Below are positions 26,432-31,430 of a stretch of DNA of 64,000 bases, piece after piece; within the stretch, counting starts at the first letter, position 1, and each line of letters starts with the position of its first letter. The stretch lies in NCBI GenBank assembly GCA_016927065.1, contig JAFGNJ010000024.1, forward strand, positions 40,614 to 104,613, written 5' to 3'. Position numbers and translations under genes: made by a program. The notes beneath the pieces were generated by a model, which was not told the origin of the DNA, searched no databases, and was given only the letters and a program-made list of their open reading frames with translations. The DNA is from Deltaproteobacteria bacterium (GTDB lineage Bacteria > Desulfobacterota > B13-G15 > RBG-16-54-18).

Positions 26432-27273
26432 TATAAACGTTTACCAACTGCTACAATATAAGTTGGTGTACCAAGTTTGCTAAGTAACCTGACTTTCACA
26501 AGAATGGCCTCAATGTTTTTAAACTCAAGCAACGCCAATTCATGTAACTGATTTTTAGGTGGTTCGTCGTTGTATGTTGAACCGATATAATACCCGCAAT
26601 TAGATAATTCGTTTTTTATAATTAAAGGTTCAAGCGTAGATTTAAACCCGGAAAGTCCCAACTTTGCTACAGCGAATGAATGAGCAATCTTTGCTAGCAA
26701 TTTGCAGAATGCCGAAATATCAGCTTTTGATTCTGGAAAAACCGAATATGCATGCAAGTCTTTTAAAAGTAATTCAAGCAAATCATGAAAAGAGTAATAG
26801 GGTGAAGCCCCTCGTATCCAGAGCTTTTTAGTTACGGCTCCTTCTAACTGATCAATTGGTTTCTCATTGATAATCCCAGGAGTATCAAAATATGGAAAAG
26901 TGATTAAAAATGGAAACCTATTTTGTTCTACTAATATAGTTTGCCAATCTTTCTCCTCTGGCCGATACTTTACTTTTAACTCAAGCTTCTTTGGTCTTTG
27001 TTTAGGTCTCCTTGTAGGAAGACTGTAAAGTATACGAAGAGGCCCGTACATTGTCCTCATGCATGTTTGCTCAAAATCACTTGTTATCTTTGCACATGAC
27101 GGACAACTTGATTTCTCTAATACTAGCTTTCCCCCTAAAGAAAAGGGGATAATATGCTCATCAGAAAGATCATTGCTGGAACCACAGTATATACATTTGC
27201 CAGGGCTAGCAAATATCTCTTTCGGTTGTTCAGGAAGAAAACCGTCTAATTTTGGTAATCCTTTCGGAAGCAT
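26431..27273 (-). CDS. HNH-endonuclease-like protein, cassette 5
   Basis: 280 residues. An N-terminal zinc module CIYCGSSNDLSDEHIIPFSLGG followed by CPSC fits the HNH fold: paired CXXC motifs around a DEHIIP catalytic strand. The C-terminal 200 residues are unassigned and may form a partner or specificity domain. The protein ends exactly at attC5. The start is an ATG 25 bases inside the cassette without a good ribosome binding site. A nuclease role is inference from the motif; other HNH proteins of this type occur in restriction or abortive defence systems. Confidence 0.72.
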   Translation of the reverse strand: MLPKGLPKLDGFLPEQPKEIFASPGKCIYCGSSNDLSDEHIIPFSLGGKLVLEKSSCPSCAKITSDFEQTCMRTMYGPLRILYSLPTRRPKQRPKKLELKVKYRPEEKDWQTILVEQNRFPFLITFPYFDTPGIINEKPIDQLEGAVTKKLWIRGASPYYSFHDLLELLLKDLHAYSVFPESKADISAFCKLLAKIAHSFAVAKLGLSGFKSTLEPLIIKNELSNCGYYIGSTYNDEPPKNQLHELALLEFKNIEAILVKVRLLSKLGTPTYIVAVGKRL

Positions 27274-27292
27274 ATTATTGGAATTGTATAAA

Positions 27293-27424
27293 AGCTAACG
27301 CAGAACTAAGGGGCCGGGAAACGAACACGTAAAAGCCTTCAAAAAAGCCACGACATTCCACAATACAAATGCTATTTCTATAGTGGCACGGCTTTCCCGG
27401 TCCCTCTTGAGTGACTTGTTCTGT
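27293..27424 (-). repeat. attC4 (long, 132 bp)
   Basis: R'' ACAGAAC (27424-27418 on the minus strand) and R' GTTAGCT (27299-27293). Inner arms AAGAGGGACCGGGAAA and TTTCCCGGCCCCTTA pair with bulges. The long apical part also folds: GCCGTGCCAC with GTGGCTTTTTTGAAGGC-type partners. Near the upper size limit of known attC sites. Confidence 0.82.
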
Positions 27425-27432
27425 GGCCTTCA

Positions 27433-27690
27433 TCAGAAGTCCACTTTCCATTCAAACATATCCTTAAAATCATTAAAGCATTTGGTACAAACCCAATGAT
27501 AATTATCATCGGTTGCGTAACCTTCATGTAGGGTTCCATGATGATTTTGTTCCATAAATTTTGTATTGCAAAAAGAGCAATGATCGTGATCCCATTCCTC
27601 CCGATACTTTGAATAAGATTTGAACGTTAGAGAGACACTTTTCAGGTATTTCTCCTGTCCTTGTAATCTCCAATCATTCTTATCGATCAT
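27433..27690 (-). CDS. Small zinc-ribbon/HNH-like protein, cassette 4
   Basis: 85 residues from the ATG at 27690; a GTG at 27705 would add five residues but starts only four bases inside the cassette. CSFCNTKF ... CTKCFNDF gives paired CXXC motifs about 35 residues apart, with NHHGTLHEGYATDDNYHW between them, so a zinc-bound treble-clef of the HNH class is possible. No membrane segment. The only gene of its 411-bp cassette. Identity not established. Confidence 0.6.
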   Translation of the reverse strand: MIDKNDWRLQGQEKYLKSVSLTFKSYSKYREEWDHDHCSFCNTKFMEQNHHGTLHEGYATDDNYHWVCTKCFNDFKDMFEWKVDF

Positions 27691-27703
27691 GATATTTCTT
27701 GCC

Positions 27704-27762
27704 ACAGAACGCCGGGGCTCTGCGGCGAGGGAACCGAGTCCGACAGAAGCCCCTTGTTCGGT
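27704..27762 (-). repeat. attC3 (59 bp)
   Basis: R'' ACCGAAC (27762-27756) followed by AAGGGGCTTCTG, and CAGAGCCCCGGC followed by R' GTTCTGT (27710-27704). The stem GGGGCTTCTG/CAGAGCCCC has one extrahelical base. This is the classic short attC layout with AACAAG next to R''. Confidence 0.88.
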
Positions 27763-27772
27763 GAATTATTTT

Positions 27773-28354
27773 TCATAAAAGCCGAAGATAAACAGGAACA
27801 GTTCCATCCTTTCCAACATCCCAATATTGAGGATGATGTGGCACTAATTTCCCGTTGTTATAATTTGCTCCAAAAATCTCTTTTTCTATAATTGCCAGAT
27901 CTTGCAGATTTTTTTTGGCGATTTCCTTAAATGGGATTTTTGCAACTTTAGGATTCATATGATGCACATCATTTCTAAAGCTTCCCCAAATCTTTTTTGA
28001 TGCCTGAGCACAATTTGAAGACATAATTTTCTGCTGCACAAATTCGTTCATTAGATCGCTATGTTCTTTCTTTTCTTTAATACCATTTCGCTCTGCAACA
28101 AATTTTACGATGCCTTCATTGACGGCCTGGCTGACCATTACAGCGCTGATGAAATAGCCATCGCGGTAGAGATTTAAACATTCTGATGATGCTGAGGCGA
28201 AATGGTGATTACCAATTATGCCCTGATGATCGATTTCCATATAGCGATCAATTCTTTGGTCAACATTTTGCTCAAGCTCAGATAAAAGACTATCCTTAAG
28301 CATTTGTCTTTTCATAACTTTTTGAGGATTAACGCTATTACTTTGCTCATTCAC
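27773..28354 (-). CDS. HEPN-like protein, cassette 3
   Basis: 193 residues from a GTG at 28354, which has GGTGA five bases upstream, partly made by the cassette-boundary box; the longer frame to 28423 lies in the neighbouring attC and cannot belong to the cassette. All-helical. LYRDGYFISAVMVSQAVNEGIVKFVAERNG followed by SFRNDVHHMN gives the R-x4-H motif of HEPN domains, often RNases or their partners in toxin and defence systems. The C-terminal 40 residues are unassigned. An alternative start is ATG 28315. HEPN assignment by eye is moderate. Confidence 0.65.
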   Translation of the reverse strand: MNEQSNSVNPQKVMKRQMLKDSLLSELEQNVDQRIDRYMEIDHQGIIGNHHFASASSECLNLYRDGYFISAVMVSQAVNEGIVKFVAERNGIKEKKEHSDLMNEFVQQKIMSSNCAQASKKIWGSFRNDVHHMNPKVAKIPFKEIAKKNLQDLAIIEKEIFGANYNNGKLVPHHPQYWDVGKDGTVPVYLRLL

Positions 28355-28361
28355 CGTAATC

Positions 28362-28410
28362 ACCGAACGTCCCGCTTCACCAGCTTGTCTGGTGGAAGCG
28401 GTTGTTATAC
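28362..28410 (-). repeat. attC2 (49 bp, unusually short)
   Basis: R'' GTATAAC (28410-28404), then CCGCTTCCACCAG, a five-base loop, CTGGTGAAGCGG and R' GTTCGGT (28368-28362). One bulged C. Shorter than most described attC sites, but both boxes and the bulge are intact. Confidence 0.85.
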
Positions 28411-28421
28411 AAGGAGGCCAC

Positions 28422-28592
28422 ATGAATTTATTAAAAGTTGTTTTTAGGGCTTTAATTGTAACCGTAGTTGGAACGGGTCTTTTTTATGTAATTGGACCAC
28501 TTTTCCAACTGTCGGCCCTTACATCTGGAATTATTGGTGCTATTTGGGCACTGGTTTTTATTCCTTGGATTTGGTTGCCAGCATTTCGTTAG
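28422..28592 (+). CDS. 56-residue membrane protein, cassette 2, against the array direction
   Basis: ATG at 28422 with AAGGAGG at 28411-28417, directly next to the R'' box of attC2. Two hydrophobic helices cover almost the whole chain (about 8-27 and 32-50), ending WIWLPAFR. It reads on the plus strand, opposite to Pc, and its last 35 bases overlap the tail of the convergent gene 28558-28842. No promoter is obvious within the short gap to attC2. Function unknown; size and topology would fit a toxin-like or small stress membrane protein. Confidence 0.6.
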   Translation: MNLLKVVFRALIVTVVGTGLFYVIGPLFQLSALTSGIIGAIWALVFIPWIWLPAFR

Positions 28593-28842
28593 AATTAATG
28601 GAATTGCCCAAATGAAGAGATTCTGTTATGGCCAAATCAAAGACCATACCGATAGGTTCACCTTTTTCATCTCGGCGAAATTTGGCGGCACCAGATTCTT
28701 CAATGCCCCTAAGAATGAGATTAATTAGTTTCACAAGCCGTTTGACTTGTTTAGAGAGCTGGCAAGAAGAAAGAATAAATGCAATGAGTGAGCAGGCTAA
28801 TGTAACTAAAATACCCAATAAAAAAGCCGTCGTGTTGTCCAT
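28558..28842 (-). CDS. 94-residue single-helix membrane protein, cassette 2
   Basis: Starts at the ATG at 28842 behind GGGAGA, within the cassette; a longer frame to 28971 would cross attC1. One N-terminal helix (AFLLGILVTLACSLIAFILSSC) and a charged cytoplasmic tail. Transcribed from Pc direction. Convergent and overlapping with the 56-residue gene. No family recognised. The arrangement of two tiny membrane proteins in one cassette recalls toxin-antitoxin or holin-like pairs, without further proof. Confidence 0.6.
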   Translation of the reverse strand: MDNTTAFLLGILVTLACSLIAFILSSCQLSKQVKRLVKLINLILRGIEESGAAKFRRDEKGEPIGMVFDLAITESLHLGNSINSNEMLATKSKE

Positions 28843-28874
28843 TTCAGGTTCTCCCTTTTTTATGTTGGGGTTAA

Positions 28875-28931
28875 GTATAACGGCGAGCGTCACGCGCGCC
28901 ATCAGGCGTCGCGTGCACGCTCTTGTTCGAC
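28875..28931 (-). repeat. attC1 (57 bp)
   Basis: R'' GTCGAAC (28931-28925), AAG, GAGCGTGCACGCG, apical part, CGCGTGACGCTC, GCC and R' GTTATAC (28881-28875). One extrahelical G in the stem. Follows the stop of the first cassette gene by 8 bp. Confidence 0.9.
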
Positions 28932-28939
28932 ATCTTTCT

Positions 28940-29374
28940 TCACTCAGCAAGAATCTCCCACCGGTCTTCATATTCCTTAATCGCCGTCAGAGGCATGAAG
29001 CCGTTCTGTCTCCAGTCATTCGGACGATGAACATGGCTCGCGACTTCGCTGTTTTTGGTTATGAAGTAGCGTACCGGCTTCTGAGCCTTCTCGTCGCCCA
29101 AGAGAACAAAGATGGTCAGCTGGTCTGCGAGTGCATCCGAATAGCTTGCGAGCTTCACGTACCAAGGTGCCGACCTAACGGTCTTGACCTGCAGCTTCTT
29201 CAGAACTGTGTCGGTGGGTTGGCCAACGAGGATATCGTAGTCCTTCGTATTGCGATCAGCCAGCTGAGCATCGAATCCACGCCGCAACAGTTCTCCCATC
29301 ACGAAGTACTCGCCAGCGTTTCCCGTGGGAATACCTGATTTGCGTTTCTTCTTCTGTGGCTTCTGGTTGCTCAT
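28940..29374 (-). CDS. PD-(D/E)XK-nuclease-like protein, first cassette
   Basis: 144 residues. TGNAGEYFVMGELLRRGFDAQLADRN (helix with the early Glu), KDYDILVG (Asp) and KLQVKTVR (Q-x-K) give the order E...D...QxK of restriction-endonuclease-like folds. The rest is a short beta/alpha tail. Start ATG with GGAAAAG upstream. As the cassette next to attI and 50 bp from the strong Pc promoter it should be the best expressed gene of the array. Nuclease activity is inferred from motif order only. Confidence 0.68.
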   Translation of the reverse strand: MSNQKPQKKKRKSGIPTGNAGEYFVMGELLRRGFDAQLADRNTKDYDILVGQPTDTVLKKLQVKTVRSAPWYVKLASYSDALADQLTIFVLLGDEKAQKPVRYFITKNSEVASHVHRPNDWRQNGFMPLTAIKEYEDRWEILAE

Positions 29375-29391
29375 GTCTTCTTTTCCTGAGT

Positions 29392-29398
29392 GTCGAAC
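29392..29398 (-). other. attI/cassette-1 junction box
   Basis: GTCGAAC on the plus strand is GTTCGAC in cassette orientation. The junction G^TTCGAC gives cassette 1 the start TTCGAC, complementary to its own R'' GTCGAAC. The attI side extends towards 29431 and is AT rich; its inner integrase-binding repeats are not recognisable by eye. Confidence 0.75.
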
Positions 29399-29431
29399 AT
29401 TTATTTTTAAGCTTATTCTACTGTTGCTAGC

Positions 29432-29460
29432 ATTTTATGGAGAAGATGTCTGTTTGTCAA
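29432..29460 (-). promoter_or_regulatory. Cassette promoter Pc
   Basis: On the minus strand a perfect TTGACA (29460-29455), 17-bp spacer and TAAAAT (29437-29432). It faces the array from between attI and intI. By consensus this is a strong promoter, as Pc of mobile integrons. Confidence 0.75.
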
Positions 29461-29469
29461 TGTTTTTTC

Positions 29470-29510
29470 ACCTAAAAAAGGTTGAAATAGGGCTAAGAAT
29501 TCTCTATAAT
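29470..29510 (+). promoter_or_regulatory. intI promoter with an adjoining palindrome
   Basis: TTGAAA (29482-29487), 17-bp spacer and a perfect TATAAT (29505-29510). ACCT-N5-AGGT at 29470-29482 touches the -35 box and lies 10 bp from Pc on the other side, so one bound repressor could cover both promoters. LexA control is known for other intI genes; I do not see a recognisable LexA box here. Confidence 0.6.
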
Positions 29511-29559
29511 ATAACTCAATTTATCATTATATAGAATCGGTTGAATTATTGATTTTGCT

Positions 29560-30798
29560 ATGATTACTGCATTTAAAGAGTATCTTCACCGTAGGGCTTC
29601 TCTTAAACCCGCGTATATTCCCTATTACTTAAAATGGGTTTCCGCGTGCTATGAATTCCTTGATATTGATCTGTCCTCCCGTCTGATGAGCGAACAAAAA
29701 AAGCAATTTCTCACTCACATGACAAAACGCTATGAGGATTGGCAGGTAAAGCAGGCCGATACGGCGCTGAGGCTTTTCGACTATTTTCTCTCCGTTGAGG
29801 GAAGGAAAGTGCGCAAAGGCGTGGATGACAACGTGAATGAATGGAAGTACTGTGAGGAAAAGATGCGCGAGGCCCTGAGGCTTCGCCATCGATCCCTGAG
29901 CACGGAGCGGACCTATCTTATGTGGGTGCGCCGGTTCCAAGGCTTTGTCGGAGTGAAGCAACCCGCCGGTCTTGAAGGAAGAGATCTGCAGGATTTTCTC
30001 AGCTACCTCGCCGTTGAGAAGAAGATTACTCCATCAACCCAGAATCAAGCCCTCAATGCAATCGTCTTCTTTTTTCGCCATGTGTTAGAGAAAAACATTG
30101 ATAATGAGCTGAATGCGGTCCGTGCCAAACAACGAAGGCGTTTACCGGTTGTGTTAACGGTGAGAGAAGTAATGACGATCTTTGAACATCTGATAGGCAC
30201 TTCCAAGCTCATGGCGATGCTTATCTACGGCTGTGGCCTCAGGCTACAAGAATGTTTGAGGTTGCGGATAAAAGATATAGACCTTGAACAGGGCGTTATC
30301 ATTGTGAGGGCTGGCAAGGGGGATAAGGACCGCAGGACCGTGCTGCCGGAGGTCCTCAAGGACGACCTTATCCGGCATATGGCAGAGATACGGTCGCTCT
30401 ACGAACATGACAGGAAGGAGAATGTGAACGGCGTTTGGCTCCCGGGTGCCCTCGATAAGAAGTACCCTAAGGCGGGCAAAGAATGGGGCTGGTTCTGGCT
30501 CTTTCCTTCAAAATCTCTTGCTGTGGATCCGCGAAACCTCATCGTGAGAAGGCATCATGTACACCCGGCATCGATTCAGAAAGCATTAAAAGTCGCTTTG
30601 GGGAAGGCAGGAATTGCAAAACAGGCTTCCGTGCATACCCTGAGGCATAGTTTCGCTACTCATCTGTTAGAGCAGGGATATGATATCAGGACTATTCAAG
30701 AACTGCTGGGCCACCAAAATCTTCAAACGACCATGATTTATACCCATGTGGCCAACAAAAACATCCTGGGGGTAAAAAGCCCGTTGGATGTCATGTGA
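29560..30798 (+). CDS. intI: Integron integrase IntI
   Basis: 412 residues, a tyrosine recombinase. Catalytic residues are all in place: R228 (YGCGLRLQE), K253 (AGKGDK), H359-x-x-R362 (HTLRHSF), H385 (LLGHQ) and Y394 (MIYTHV). The integron-specific insertion is present at 296-334 (GALDKKYPKAGKEWGW ... FPSKSLAVDPR ... RRHHVH). Compared with mobile IntI (about 320-340 residues) it has an N-terminal extension of roughly 80-90 residues. It excises and inserts cassettes by attC x attI recombination. No frameshift, so it should be active. No good ribosome binding site before the ATG. Confidence 0.95.
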   Translation: MITAFKEYLHRRASLKPAYIPYYLKWVSACYEFLDIDLSSRLMSEQKKQFLTHMTKRYEDWQVKQADTALRLFDYFLSVEGRKVRKGVDDNVNEWKYCEEKMREALRLRHRSLSTERTYLMWVRRFQGFVGVKQPAGLEGRDLQDFLSYLAVEKKITPSTQNQALNAIVFFFRHVLEKNIDNELNAVRAKQRRRLPVVLTVREVMTIFEHLIGTSKLMAMLIYGCGLRLQECLRLRIKDIDLEQGVIIVRAGKGDKDRRTVLPEVLKDDLIRHMAEIRSLYEHDRKENVNGVWLPGALDKKYPKAGKEWGWFWLFPSKSLAVDPRNLIVRRHHVHPASIQKALKVALGKAGIAKQASVHTLRHSFATHLLEQGYDIRTIQELLGHQNLQTTMIYTHVANKNILGVKSPLDVM

Positions 30799-30865
30799 TG
30801 TGAGGTTGTCGTGCTGGCACGCAACTGTGGAACATGGGGTGAGGGGCGATCATGCGATGATAAAA

Positions 30866-30894
30866 AAACGGACCTCCGCTCTGGAGGTCCGTTT
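30866..30894 (+). terminator. Bidirectional terminator between intI and trxA
   Basis: Perfect 12-bp stem AAACGGACCTCC (30866-30877) with GGAGGTCCGTTT (30883-30894), loop GCTCT, T-rich after it and A7 before it. It can stop both convergent transcripts. Confidence 0.85.
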
Positions 30895-30948
30895 CTCTCT
30901 GCACTGACCCGTGCATTTTGCTTTTTTACGTCAGATGACGTTTTGTTC

Positions 30949-31278
30949 TCAGTCCACCTTTTCCAACTTTGACTTTAACTGATCCTTGGGTACCACTCCG
31001 GTGATCTGCTCCACCACCTCTCCTCCTTTGAAGAGGATCAGCGTGGGTATGGCCCGAATGCCATAGATGGTAGGGGTTTTAGGATTTTCGTCTACGTTCA
31101 TCTTGGCGATTTTTATTGTTTCGCCCAACTCCTGTGCCAGTTCTTCCAACATGGGGGCGACCATGTGGCACGGCCCGCACCATGGCGCCCAAAAGTCCAC
31201 GAGGACAGGCTTCTCAGCCTTGATGACTTCTTGTTCGAATTCTCCATCATTGATGTGTGTGATTATCTCTTCACCCAT
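30949..31278 (-). CDS. trxA: Thioredoxin
   Basis: 109 residues. The redox motif [13 protein letters not shown] near residue 30-42 and the cis-proline in [12 protein letters not shown] are typical. Cytosolic dithiol reductant for ribonucleotide reductase, peroxiredoxins and others. AGGTG ribosome binding site near the ATG. Divergent from the radical SAM gene and convergent with intI, so it marks the chromosome side of the integron. Confidence 0.96.
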   Translation of the reverse strand: MGEEIITHINDGEFEQEVIKAEKPVLVDFWAPWCGPCHMVAPMLEELAQELGETIKIAKMNVDENPKTPTIYGIRAIPTLILFKGGEVVEQITGVVPKDQLKSKLEKVD

Positions 31279-31307
31279 AGATGAACACCTCCCGTTGTAT
31301 TGATAGT

Positions 31308-31336
31308 AAGATATATATCAAACCGCCTCTTTTCAA
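31308..31336 (-). promoter_or_regulatory. trxA promoter
   Basis: On the minus strand TTGAAA (31336-31331), 17-bp spacer, TATCTT (31313-31308). Consistent with a start about 20 bp before the gene. Confidence 0.45.
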
Positions 31337-31381
31337 GGAGAAAATTGCCCCTCACGGTTTTCCAAGCTTAGAGGGGGTTCG

Positions 31382-31409
31382 TTGACAATAGGTTTAACAC
31401 CATTATATC
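31382..31409 (+). promoter_or_regulatory. Promoter of the radical SAM gene
   Basis: TTGACA (31382-31387), 16-bp spacer, TATATC (31404-31409), 21 bp before the start codon at 31431. Confidence 0.5.
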
Positions 31410-31430
31410 ATATTTGGCAAGGGAGATCGA

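Larger units (their letters stand above)
25349..30798. mobile_element. Chromosomal integron: intI, attI, Pc and a cassette array
   Basis: The integrase gene (plus strand) is divergent from a row of AT-rich cassette genes that lie mostly on the minus strand. Junctions by the G^TT rule are at 29397/29398, 28880/28881, 28367/28368, 27709/27710 and 27298/27299. They define cassettes of 517, 513, 658 and 411 bp, then a fifth of about 0.9 kb and a probable sixth with the ankyrin gene. The first six bases of cassettes 1-5 (TTCGAC, TTATAC, TTCGGT, TTCTGT, TTAGCT) are each the reverse complement of the R'' box of the same cassette. The far end is uncertain (25.3-25.4 kb). Confidence 0.9.

Noticed and set aside
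28362..28423. Upstream start for the HEPN-like gene at 28423
   Set aside because: This part of the frame lies in attC2, outside the cassette that carries the gene.
30866..30894. attC site on the far side of intI
   Set aside because: The stem is perfect without bulges, lacks R boxes and has T/A tracts: it is a terminator.
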